Assembly: GCA_030144725.1 (NCBI GenBank) | Contig: JASKMD010000015.1 | Span: 8,481-72,480 of the forward strand | DNA: 64,000 nt | Direction: 5' to 3' | From: Haematococcus lacustris | Taxonomy: Eukaryota > Chlorophyta > Chlorophyceae > Chlamydomonadales > Haematococcaceae | Shown: positions 21,106-29,879 of the stretch, piece by piece | Layout: each line of letters opens with the position of its first letter | How positions within the stretch are numbered: the first letter of the stretch is position 1 | Program-made: the position numbers and the translations under genes | The notes under the pieces: generated by a model | What the model was told of the DNA's origin: nothing | Databases searched by the model: none | The model's input: only the letters and a program-made list of their open reading frames with translations

Positions 21106-21981
21106 TGGACTGCGTTTGTTAGGGTGCTTGCAGTCTTGCACCAGATGACCATCCTCGCGGCAGAATGTGCACTTGTTGTGGGCAGCATACCAGGCTTTCT
21201 CCTCTTGTGTGAGCCGTTGGAGTCGTGGGGTAGTAGGCTTGGTTTGCTGAGGAGTTGAGGTAGATGATGTGCCGTGGGTCTCGCGCTGAGCGCGGGGAGG
21301 CTGTTGCTTGACTTGTTTCATGAGGCCTAGCTGCATGGGGACAGCTGTAGAAAGCCCTGCATCACGGCAGGCGGTGTCATGGGCTACGGCTATCTTGACT
21401 GCTTGATCAAATGTAGTGGGAGACTGAATGTCTACCATGGCCTTAAGGTGAGGGTGCAGGCCACGGCGGAACCGGTCTAGTTGTTCATCCTCTGTGATGG
21501 TGGGAATGTGCAGAAACAGGCTGCGCAGGTGAGTGGCGAAGGAGAGAGCTGTCTGGTTTGGTTTCTGCCTGGCCACATGAAGCTGGTCTCGAGCCTTAGC
21601 TGTTTCTGACTGGGTTACAAAAGCTGCTTTAAGGGCTGCTTTGAACAAGTCCCAGGTGAATGACGCGCTAGGGGCTGACCGGACAGAGACATACCAGGAG
21701 GCAGCCAGACCTGTGAGCCTTACACCAGTGGACACTATCTTCTGCTCATCAGTCAGGCCTGGAGTCAACTTAAACACCTCCTCCACATGAAACAACCACG
21801 TAGAAACACTGCCCTTGCCGTCAAATGGCTGTACGTCTGTCAGCTTGACTAAACCCTGTGCAACCCGTGGCTCGCCTTGAGAGGCGTGCTGCTGCTCCTG
21901 CTGCCGCACTATCCTGTCCATAGTGGCGCCAAGTGCATTGAAAGCAGCTATGATGGTCTCCATGCTGTCAGGCTGTGCCAT
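21064..21981 (-). CDS. Gag of element 2
   Basis: 305 codons from an ATG. Residues about 55-190 form a retrotrans_gag-type capsid domain ([48 protein letters not shown]). A CCHC zinc knuckle, [14 protein letters not shown], lies near residue 275 and packages the RNA. It ends in UAG shortly after the slippery site. It is separated from ORF0 upstream by a single in-frame UAG and six further bases. Confidence 0.9.
   Translation of the reverse strand: MAQPDSMETIIAAFNALGATMDRIVRQQEQQHASQGEPRVAQGLVKLTDVQPFDGKGSVSTWLFHVEEVFKLTPGLTDEQKIVSTGVRLTGLAASWYVSVRSAPSASFTWDLFKAALKAAFVTQSETAKARDQLHVARQKPNQTALSFATHLRSLFLHIPTITEDEQLDRFRRGLHPHLKAMVDIQSPTTFDQAVKIAVAHDTACRDAGLSTAVPMQLGLMKQVKQQPPRAQRETHGTSSTSTPQQTKPTTPRLQRLTQEEKAWYAAHNKCTFCREDGHLVQDCKHPNKRSPKNWAARPPNQAKT
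21100..21106 (-). promoter_or_regulatory. -1 ribosomal frameshift site A_AAA_AAC between gag and pol
   Basis: The minus strand reads CCA AAA AAC TGG in the gag frame, so A_AAA_AAC is in the exact X_XXY_YYZ register. Slipping back one base enters CTG GGC GGC, which is the pol frame, and that frame stays open into the protease. The gag stop UAG lies 36 bases downstream. I could not identify a convincing pseudoknot by eye, though the downstream sequence is GC-rich. Confidence 0.75.
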
Positions 21982-21990
21982 GGGCTGTGG

Positions 21991-22606
21991 CTAGAGACGA
22001 CGACGCTGGCGCTGCTGGTATCCGTCCCTGTTGTGTTGGGCGGAGTGGGAGGGGGTAGGTGGCGGTGCTTGTCCCTGGTGGGCTGGGTGTGCCTGTGGTG
22101 CGGGCTGGCGTCTAGGTGGTGGCGGTGGGGGTGGCGGTGGTGCCACGTAGCGTGTGGCCACACCTACAGGAGCACTGGGTGCTACAACAAGGCTGCGCAC
22201 AATGTCTAGGAGCTGCTCTATGTACTCCCGTTGCTGAGCGAGCTGCTCACCTCGTGCCCTTGCTAGCCCGGAGTAGTAGTCCGCTGCCGCCTTGTAAGGT
22301 TGGCACTCCTGACACCCGTGCAGCGCCTGGTGCGCCTCACGGTTACCCGTGGAAACTAAAGCAAACGCTGGGCTGCGAAATTGCTCAGGCTGTTCCGCCT
22401 GTGCGAGCTGAGCTGGGAGCGCGTTCGGAAGTGTGGCTGAGGTGATGGGCTGAATTTCGCCACTTGGCGAAGGGCTGAGCTGTAGGCTGGACGGGCTGAA
22501 TGAAGCGACAGAATTTCGCGGGGTGCTAGCCCCGGAAGGGAGGTCCACGTCTAAAGCCTCGTCGAAGGTCAGTGGCACTGCGATGAACGTGAAAGGGGAA
22601 ACCAGA
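21991..22606 (-). CDS. ORF0, Pro-rich frame upstream of gag in element 2
   Basis: The frame is open from the 5' LTR boundary to a UAG at 21991-21993, then continues in the same frame into gag (RRL-stop-PQP-Met-Ala). It contains CQECQPYKAAADYYSGLARA, a helical AREQLAQQREYIEQLLDIV-like stretch, a run of nine prolines and an Arg-rich end (QQRQRRRL). It could be an N-terminal Gag extension reached by its own start, or a Gag cut off by one nonsense codon. The function is unknown. Confidence 0.5.
22587..22604 (-). other. Putative primer binding site of element 2
   Basis: The minus strand reads TGGTTTCCCCTTTCACG two bases inside the 5' LTR. It shares its first eight bases with the site in element 1, then diverges, so a different tRNA is likely. 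Confidence 0.55.
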
Positions 22607-23061
22607 TGCAACAGTGGTAATGCGTGGGCCCGGAAAAACTGTAAATGCAAGCGCTAATGGTCTAAGGACTTCTTTCAGCCTAAGGACGGCCTCTAGAAGT
22701 CTCGTAGCGTTAACTACGGCTAGGGTCTCAGCTTAACGCCGGAGCTAGAACTGCTATGGCTGACTTACTATTGCTTGTAAAGCAACAGCGACCGAATTCA
22801 CTAAGAACCGTGGAGAACCGTAGGACCGTAGGTGTTAGAGGCAGACCGACCGTAACCGTTAGAAAGGAGTCTTACAATGTTCCGTGTACAAAGGACTATT
22901 GTGGTTCCGTCTCTTCTCCCCCCGTAAACACTACAACAACTCGCTTAAAACCTACCGACATCATACAGTGAGACACAACGTCATCAGGCAACGTGGCACT
23001 TCATGTAAAAGAAAAACAGCATTTGTTCATGCATCCTACCGTGCAATCGTGTACTCTTACA
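22607..23061 (-). repeat. 5' LTR of element 2
   Basis: 455 bp, no difference seen from 16849-17303. Confidence 0.95.
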
Positions 23062-23066
23062 GGTAG

Positions 23067-24003
23067 GCTCCCCAGATGCAGGTGAGGCAGTGGCCCAGCC
23101 CCTGCAGCTCCAGCAGGCTGCCAGCCCTCCACAGGCACCCCTGAGGGCCAGGCAGCACAGGGCCAGCTGGCCTCACCAGCCACAGCCCTGCGCTTCACCC
23201 TCACCGACTGCTGTGCCAGGCCCTCATCAGCATCAATGCACTCGACACCCTCTCATCACCCATATTGCTATGACCCCTGCCAGCCATTGCCATCCTCGTC
23301 ATTGATGTCGAGGGGCTGCACCACCTGCTGCTGCACCTGGGGTTGCTTGTCCCATGTGGTGGTGCAGGCCACAGCAGCCTGCTGCTGTTCGCCAGGCAGC
23401 TGCCAGGTTGGCTGGTGCTGGTGGTGAGGGGCCTTCTCCCCATGCCCTGTCTGCTGATCCTAATCATCCCAGCTGGCTGCAGCAGAGGCAGCACACTCAG
23501 ACGGTGCAGCGCAGCGCTGTTGAGACAGCAGGAACTGCAGCCTCTGCCTGAAGCTGGACACGGCCGGCTGCCCGGAGGCCTGGAGTGATGGCGGCCAGCT
23601 TGCAGGCTCCATAGCCAGCTGCCCCTCCCCTGCCTCCTCCTCCTCCACCTCCTCCACTGCTCTCGTGTATTGCCGGCTCGGGGCATCCCCAACCACATCT
23701 GCTTCAACCCGCCTTGGGTCCCATACGCTGCTGTCAGCGCACCAGGCATTGCTGCCAGCATCCGGGAGCAGCCTGCCACCCTGGTTGTTCTCCTGAGCCT
23801 CACTGTCTTGCTCATCTGTGGCATGGCTGCTGCTGGGCAGCATGGCCTCACCATTTCCACCTCCTCCTTCCTGCTCCTGCTCAGCCTGCTCCCAGAGCGC
23901 ATCTGCCTCCGTCCAACCCCTGCCTGCTGGTCGGGCCCTGCCCTTGTACACTCCAAGGCTGACACCAGGCGCGCCCACCAGCTGAGGTGCTGCTGGCATC
24001 GTC
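23067..24003. other. Possible host coding sequence, strand undecided
   Basis: The minus frame 23460-23999 (179 codons) reads like a real acidic protein segment (ADALWEQAEQEQEGGGGNGE, ATDEQDSEAQENNQGG, RAVEEVEEEEAGEGQ) and ends SWDD-stop. Plus-strand frames across 23276-23588 are hydrophobic and also open. No domain is recognised. The minus-strand reading looks more protein-like because of its charged composition. Its upstream end is lost in the CCCCG repeat. Confidence 0.4.
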
Positions 24004-25080
24004 CCGCCCCGCCCCGCCCCGCCCCGCCCCGCCCCGCCCCGCCCCGCCCCGCCCCGCCCCGCCCCGCCCCGCCCCGCCCCGCCCCGCCCCGCCCCGCCCC
24101 GCCCCGCCCCGCCCCGCCCCGCCCCGCCCCGCCCCGCCCCGCCCCGCCCCGCCCCGCCCCGCCCCGCCCCGCCCCGCCCCGCCCCGCCCCGCCCCGCCCC
24201 GCCCCGCCCCGCCCCGCCCCGCCCCGCCCCGCCCCGCCCCGCCCCGCCCCGCCCCGCCCCGCCCCGCCCCGCCCCGCCCCGCCCCGCCCCGCCCCGCCCC
24301 GCCCCGCCCCGCCCCGCCCCGCCCCGCCCCGCCCCGCCCCGCCCCGCCCCGCCCCGCCCCGCCCCGCCCCGCCCCGCCCCGCCCCGCCCCGCCCCGCCCC
24401 GCCCCGCCCCGCCCCGCCCCGCCCCGCCCCGCCCCGCCCCGCCCCGCCCCGCCCCGCCCCGCCCCGCCCCGCCCCGCCCCGCCCCGCCCCGCCCCGCCCC
24501 GCCCCGCCCCGCCCCGCCCCGCCCCGCCCCGCCCCGCCCCGCCCCGCCCCGCCCCGCCCCGCCCCGCCCCGCCCCGCCCCGCCCCGCCCCGCCCCGCCCC
24601 GCCCCGCCCCGCCCCGCCCCGCCCCGCCCCGCCCCGCCCCGCCCCGCCCCGCCCCGCCCCGCCCCGCCCCGCCCCGCCCCGCCCCGCCCCGCCCCGCCCC
24701 GCCCCGCCCCGCCCCGCCCCGCCCCGCCCCGCCCCGCCCCGCCCCGCCCCGCCCCGCCCCGCCCCGCCCCGCCCCGCCCCGCCCCGCCCCGCCCCGCCCC
24801 GCCCCGCCCCGCCCCGCCCCGCCCCGCCCCGCCCCGCCCCGCCCCGCCCCGCCCCGCCCCGCCCCGCCCCGCCCCGCCCCGCCCCGCCCCGCCCCGCCCC
24901 GCCCCGCCCCGCCCCGCCCCGCCCCGCCCCGCCCCGCCCCGCCCCGCCCCGCCCCGCCCCGCCCCGCCCCGCCCCGCCCCGCCCCGCCCCGCCCCGCCCC
25001 GCCCCGCCCCGCCCCGCCCCTTCGCCCCGCCCCCGCCCCGCCCCCGCCCCGCCCCCGCCCCGCCCCGCCCCGCCCCGCCC
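24004..25080. repeat. (CCCCG)n microsatellite, about 1.07 kb
   Basis: About 200 perfect CCCCG pentamers up to 25020. A short irregular end with CCCCCG variants follows (25021-25080). The complementary strand is (GGGGC)n, a strong G-quadruplex former. Frames through it (Pro-Arg-Pro-Ala or Gly-Arg-Gly-Ala) are artefacts of the repeat. Confidence 0.97.
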
Positions 25081-25113
25081 TATAAGCTAAACTTATTGCA
25101 TGTTGCCCTTCAG

Positions 25114-25200
25114 TGCCTTTAGCCACGTGTGGAGTGACAAGCGCACCAACCTGATCCTGGGACGCATGTGGGTCATGGACTACATGTACTTCAATAAGTA
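25114..25200 (+). CDS. Probable exon of an unrecognised host gene
   Basis: After an acceptor-like CCCTTCAG, the plus strand reads AFSHVWSDKRTNLILGRMW then VMDYMYFN. It ends at AATAAGTAAGC, which can be read either as Lys-stop or as a GTAAGC splice donor. The peptide is protein-like but not assigned. The upstream exon would lie beyond the CCCCG repeat. Confidence 0.4.
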
Positions 25201-25451
25201 AGCACCAGCAGCACCGGCACCGGCACTGACAGATGCACGTTGTTGTCGCTGCTCAGTTTCCCCAGCAGGGAAGGCGGAAGAAGAATGGCGAAAAAGATGC
25301 CCCACATGCCTGCATGGGCCCCCTTACAGTGGAACTTATGGATCGTTTAGGCGGAACTTACGCGTGTGGTTACAGGTTACGGTAAGTAAGCAGATGCGGA
25401 TCCGTAACCCGTGATCCATATTCCACAGCCCCAACCACCTTCTTATGGGGT

Positions 25452-25802
25452 GTGAAGGTGCAATTCGTCACGGTGGACTGTTGCAGCACTAAGATAAGTG
25501 CCAACAAGAGTGTAGTGGCCCATTTATCTCCCGTGTTGCAAGTTCAAGAAATACAGCAACACCCAGTGTACCCAGTCCATTGCTACTGCCACATCCTTCA
25601 CAACACAACCAAGCATGGTTTTGAGGCAGCAGGGAAGAGCAAGTTGTACAATAGGGCAGGGTTCAACACTGACCTGTATCGGGTGTTGAGCCGCATTAGC
25701 TTAGAGTGCCGCAAGGACCCCTTGCCTGGCACTCCTTTGGTAGAGGAGGCGTGCATGACACGGTGGCTCACATATGGCACATATGGGCAGGGTGTAAGAT
25801 AG
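25452..25802 (+). pseudogene. DNA-transposase-like fragment (possibly hAT)
   Basis: About 115 codons. VTVDCCSTKISANKSVV, then CYCHILHNTTKHGFEAAGKS and EEACMTRWLTYG resemble the central hAT transposase pattern, in which a C/H-containing helix is followed by a (T)RW motif. The nominal start is not an ATG. No catalytic triad can be assigned, and the frame stops soon after. Assignment to hAT is tentative. Confidence 0.4.
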
Positions 25803-26027
25803 GTTCGAAGCCGTCGAGCAGCAGCAGAATCGACAAGATGGGAGCGGCGCAGGTGGCAGCCCATGTCAAGGCCCACACGGAGCTATTGCACACCAGGTAA
25901 CAATACATCACAGAGGACAGCCAAGTTGCGACCCTAACCCATGTTGCGGCAGCGCGTGGCAGATGCCAAGGATTGTTTTGTCCTTCGGGATGTTGTTAAA
26001 CAATAAGTTGACCTTGACAAAAGTGCC

Positions 26028-26460
26028 AGCAATGGACTAGTTTGTGGTCCGGGGCATCAGTGCCGCCGACGCGGCTGCTAATCGGCACCGCGAGCTCGTT
26101 ATTCACGATGAACAACGCTTACATATGTCTCTCAATCGTCAAGAGAGACCTCGACAGTCAAGAATGTCGATCATATGATTTTGATGTGAGATTAATGGGG
26201 TGGGAGGCATGTATATTTCTATGCACGAAGACGTTCCTAGAAGTGACTTTAGATGTACTTTGGTCATCGGGGAAATTAGACACAATGAAAACTTCTGGCT
26301 CGGGAATAATATTTTAATTATAGTTTCCGAGGCTTCGGGAATCGATCGGGAGAGTACGGTAACGGACTTTATAGATTTCTTGCATTGTGCAGTTATCCAA
26401 GCGAGGACTTACTGACATTGAACGTGAAGTTGAAGCCGTCGGCAGTGTATTCAATTAAAT
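26028..26460 (+). other. AT-richer island with broken coding frames
   Basis: Base composition drops well below that of the surroundings. One plus frame (from about 26041) reads FVVRGISAADAAANRHRELV then IHDEQRLHMSLNRQERPR. Another (26200-26415) reads MYISMHEDVPRSDFRCTLVI then GEIRHNENFWLGNNI. They look like parts of one protein split by frameshifts. No family is recognised; it could be a decayed transposon or a transferred fragment. Confidence 0.3.
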
Positions 26461-26832
26461 CAGTTGAATCCGGCGGAAGTTGCATGGGGTGTTCCGGTGG
26501 CAGGCTTGCAAACTCCATCGGCCCCGCGAGTGCTCCGCAGCGACGACGGTCATCACATCGCGCTAGAGATGCGAGCACAAGTTTATCGACGGCTGGCCTG
26601 CAAGGTGGGCCTCTGCTGCCAGGGCCCGTGTCAACGCTGTATGTATGCGTGGCGCTTACACTGGTGGTGCAGACTCTCCTGGCCCAAGCAGCAGAGGGTG
26701 GCGCCTTGACCTCCTCCCCAGGCATCACGGGCTGTGGCCCCAGCATTGCAGCCTCAGGTGCGGGCAGAGCAGGGCAGCTCAGGTCCAGCCCCAAGCGTCA
26801 CTACAGCTCAGCCATCAGGTCTACCATGCTCA

Positions 26833-26922
26833 CTATCATCATGTTGATAATGATGGTGATGCTGCTGCTGATAGTGATGATGATAATGGTGGTAATGGCG
26901 ATGGTGATGGTGATGATGGCTT
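26833..26922. repeat. GAT/ATG-rich triplet repeat
   Basis: Imperfect GATGATGGTGATG-type microsatellite of about 90 bp. Confidence 0.7.
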
Positions 26923-27038
26923 GCATAACACTGCTTCATATCGTAGTCATTGGGCTGCTTGGCCGCCCCTGGTGTATCAGGCTCTATGCACTGGCTAGGT
27001 CATCATAGCTAGGCGTAAAAAAAGGGTGCACAGGAGCG

Positions 27039-27305
27039 TCAGGTTGCTTGGCCGCCCTCCCCCTTTAGGCCTGTGAGGCTTTCTGCACTGGCTTTTCTCT
27101 CATCACTAGATGCCAAACAAAGATACGTATAAGCACAGCATGAAGGCAAGCATGTGAACCAAGAGGTCACCCCTTGCCTGCTGCCTTGCAGGCCAGCTGC
27201 GCGGCTTGGGAGCCGCATGTGGGGGTTGGCCAGCCTGGCCAGCCCTGACCCGACCATATGCAAGTGGTCCAGGGAAGCCTGATCTGGGGTAGTCAGACGA
27301 GGCAT
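27039..27305 (-). pseudogene. LINE 3'-end remnant
   Basis: The minus frame ends LKGEGGQAT-stop, and the DNA around 27045-27070 (TTGGCCGCCCTCCCCCTTTAGG) parallels the 3' coding end of the LINE at 14019 (GLAA-stop, CCGCCCTCCCCCTCTAGG). The upstream peptide cannot be aligned confidently, so only the terminal part is supported. Confidence 0.35.
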
Positions 27306-27472
27306 CGGTGGTGAGGTGCAGCAGCCGGCACTTCAGCCAGTCCACTTCACCCACCCCCACGATCCCATTCAAGCAGGCATGCCAGCTCGGGGTACTGTGT
27401 GGCCAGTGTTGCACATCCAGGTGTTGCACCCTCATCAGCAGCACCACCAGCTGGTGTGCTGTGTAGGTCATC

Positions 27473-27660
27473 GAACCACCTCACTCACACCCCACCCCAT
27501 GCAAGCAGGGAGACAAGGCCTCACAGTCCATGCCAGGGTTGTCAGCACACTCCGTCAGTTCTGGCACCGTCTAGGGCAACCAGCTGTCATCAAACCACCT
27601 CACTCACACCCCACCCCATGCAAGCAGGGAGGCGAGGCCACCGACTCCTTGCCAGGGTTC
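27473..27660. repeat. Duplicated 70-bp block
   Basis: The block beginning ACCACCTCACTCACACC is present at about 27476 and again at about 27594, followed both times by CCATGCAAGCAGGGAG and a related GCCAGGGTT tail. It is a local direct repeat spaced about 117 bp. Confidence 0.7.
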
Positions 27661-28017
27661 TCAGCCAGGGTTGTACCCCTCAGGCAGGGCTGCACAAACG
27701 CTGCTTGCACCACACACTCAGGCGCACCTATCATGGCAGCTAGCTGTTACCCTGTCGACACTGTTGTCTCAGCCAGCACTGCAGGAGCCAGCAGGTGCCC
27801 AACACTGTTGTCTCAGCCGGCTACTATGGCTGCTTGGCCGGACCCACAGCAGCTGCCGTCATCTCCACGCCACCCTCTCCACGTCTTACAGCCCCTTGCC
27901 CCTTGCAGCTGGTGTGGAGTAGTGTTGGCTGACTAGCTGTGCTGAGGGCACTAGGAGCTCTAAGGGTCTCACAGCCTTCCCTGCCATCTGCAGCAGCCAT
28001 CCCTGTACTGCTCCTGC

Positions 28018-28085
28018 TATCACCACCACCACCATCACCACCACCACCACCTCCACCACCATCACCATCACCACCATCACCTCTC
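28018..28085. repeat. (CAC)n microsatellite
   Basis: CACCACCACCATCACCACC-type triplet repeat of about 65 bp. Confidence 0.85.
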
Positions 28086-28317
28086 CGCCGTTAATGGCAT
28101 GGAACACCATCCCCCTGCCCCTCTCCAGCATGCATGTTGGCAAACAGCTGCTGCATGGGTCACAGCTCGCTGCTGACAGTCATCTGCCACTACACACGTG
28201 CTGGCAGATGCTCAGCGGCCACCCAGACCTTTGCAAACGCTGCCTGTGTGATGCAGGGCCATGACGGCGCCCAGGGCCAGGCTGCAGCGCACCAGCAGGC
28301 CGCCAGGCAGGTGAGCA

Positions 28318-28528
28318 GGGGCAGGGACGAGCAGGGGCAGGAGCAGGGGCAAGGGTGTGCAGGGGCAGGAGCAGGGGCAGGGGCGAGCAGGGGCAGGAGC
28401 AGGGGCAGGAGCAGGGGCAGGGGCAGGGGCAGGGGCAGGGGCAGGGGCAGGGGCAGGGGCAGGGGCAGGGGCAGGGGCAGGGGCAGGGGCAGGGGCAGGG
28501 GCAGGGGCAGGGGCAGGGGCAGGGGCAT
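28318..28528. repeat. (GGGGCA)n microsatellite
   Basis: About 30 GGGGCA hexamers, the first ones interspersed with GGAGCA. It begins just after a splice-donor-like CAG|GTGAGC at about 28312, so it probably sits in an intron of the host gene that spans this region. Confidence 0.9.
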
Positions 28529-29124
28529 AGAACAGGGGAGGACAGGGGAAATAGGGGGAGGGGAGGCCCGCTGCGGCCTAAGCGTTGGTGGAGGATCAGC
28601 CAGTGTGGGTGGGGCGAGGCGGGGTGGATCCAGGTGGGGTGGAGGCAGGGGCAGGGTTCGACCCCCCGTACGGGGCCCATACTTTTGACCCATTTTGGCC
28701 AGGGCCCGTGGCAGGGGGTCCTGTCAGTGGGGTGGATCCAGGTGGGGTGGAGGCATGAAGGGTCTGACAAGGCAGCTTTGCTGAGGTGAGGGGCGGGTGG
28801 GGGGGAGCAGGGGGCTGGGGCAAGGGGGGTGAGGCTGGCGGGTGAGGGCTACCTGACATGGCCTGAGCGCTTGCTGCCGCTGAGCCCAGTGTTGGTAAGC
28901 AGCCCACAGGCCTGGCCTGAGCCCCTCCCTTGCAACCAGCAGCAGGGGAGCCTGGGCAATGCCATCCCAGGGCTGCTGACAGACACTGCTGCTGCCACTG
29001 CCTGTCATCATAAACTAACTGACTGACTGATCGGCCGACCGACCGCCCGCCCGCCCGCCTGACCGACCGACCGACCGACCCCTGCAGCCACTCTAGTCCC
29101 ACCTGCCTGCTGTGTTGGCTGCAG

Positions 29125-29203
29125 GCGCTGGCTGACCCGCTGTCCCGCCTCATGGCCTCCCGAGGCATGCCCTTGGGGCTGTCGTTCAATGACCAGCACA
29201 AGA
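29125..29203 (+). CDS. Exon of unrecognised host gene, upstream of element 3
   Basis: Acceptor GTTGGCTGCAG precedes it. The exon reads ALADPLSRLMASRGMPLGLS then FNDQHK and ends one base into a codon at A|GTGAGA. It joins in phase with the exon at 36379 (A plus GT gives Ser). The intervening intron was about 180 bp before element 3 landed in it. No domain is recognised; an earlier exon may be the GHDGAQGQAAAHQQAARQ segment ending at 28312. Confidence 0.6.
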
Positions 29204-29383
29204 GTGAGAGGCGGGGGTGTGAGGAGCAAAAGTGTGAGGGATAGAAGTGTGCGGGGCAGGAGTGATGACACACGTCAGGCACCTCAGCATCTCAGCTTGG
29301 TGGGGGTCACACTGGTCACACAGGCAGCAGTCACGAAGCAAACGTCACACGAGTCAAGTCACAAGTCACACTGGCTGGTGCAG

Positions 29384-29576
29384 TGTAACGTGGGAATGCG
29401 CCAGGCTATTATGCCAATAAGGCCGCCCGTTCGTATACCCTCTAATAACCAGTGTGTAGTAGGAAGTGTGGTGACCGGTGTCAAAAGCCGGGTTCGACTC
29501 CCGGAGATCTCTCCGTTGACTACGCCCTGAGATCTTGAGCCACACAACCTATTATTCGCTGGTTTAACACGTAACA
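29384..29576 (+). repeat. 5' LTR of element 3
   Basis: 193 bp, TGTAACG...CGTAACA. It contains CCGGGTTCGACTCCCGG at 29488-29504, a perfect tRNA T-arm (5-bp stem, 7-base TTCGACT loop) that includes the pol III box B consensus. Confidence 0.95.
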
Positions 29577-29577
29577 A

Positions 29578-29591
29578 TGCTTTCCGACCGA
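29578..29591 (+). other. Putative primer binding site of element 3
   Basis: TGCTTTCCGACCGA one base inside the 5' LTR. It matches the element 1 site in 13 of 14 positions. The third base (C rather than G) would mispair with a tRNA CCA end, so function is uncertain. Confidence 0.45.
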
Positions 29592-29879
29592 GGCTGACGC
29601 CTCCGGGTCACAAAAATCGATTTCGAGGCGTTCGTCGTAGAAACCGCTTGCTCGGAATACCCCGAGTTTTTCAGCCGTGTGGAGCAGCATAATTGGCTCG
29701 CAAACTGCCGCGGTAAACTCAGTTTTCCGTGGGAGCCGCATCAAGAGCTAATTCTCCAGCAATACCGCGACCAAATGTGGGATTGGTGGAAACGCAAGCA
29801 TCAAATGGGTAAGTGAGCGCTTCAATAGTTCCGTTCGTCTGCCTTTTCATAGCCATTCGTCAGCCCTTTGCTAGTCGAC

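Larger units (their letters stand above)
16849..23061 (-). mobile_element. Ty3/gypsy chromovirus LTR retrotransposon (element 2), apparently intact
   Basis: Complete 6,213-bp insertion with 455-bp LTRs that look identical (16849-17303, 22607-23061) and have TG...CA ends. The target duplication GGTAG is at 16844-16848 and 23062-23066. On the minus strand: primer site, a Pro-rich ORF0, gag with a zinc knuckle, then one long pol frame with protease, RT, RNase H, integrase and a chromodomain, then a polypurine tract. No disabling change was seen in gag or pol. Gag and pol overlap in the -1 frame at a canonical slippery heptamer. This is the best candidate for an autonomous, recently active element in the window. 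Confidence 0.95.

Noticed and set aside
24004..25080. CRISPR array or satellite with spacers
   Set aside because: Pure short tandem repeats with no spacers, in a eukaryotic context.
23670..25126. Long ORFs of Pro-Arg-Pro-Ala or Gly-Arg-Gly-Ala repeats
   Set aside because: Artefacts of the CCCCG repeat; open on both strands with no other coding support.
28180..28770. Pro-Cys-rich and Gly-Arg ORFs around 28.4 kb
   Set aside because: Products of the GGGGCA repeat; open on both strands.
29480..29510. A functional tRNA gene
   Set aside because: Only the T-arm is recognisable; no matching acceptor stem, D-arm or anticodon arm could be placed around it, and it lies within an LTR.
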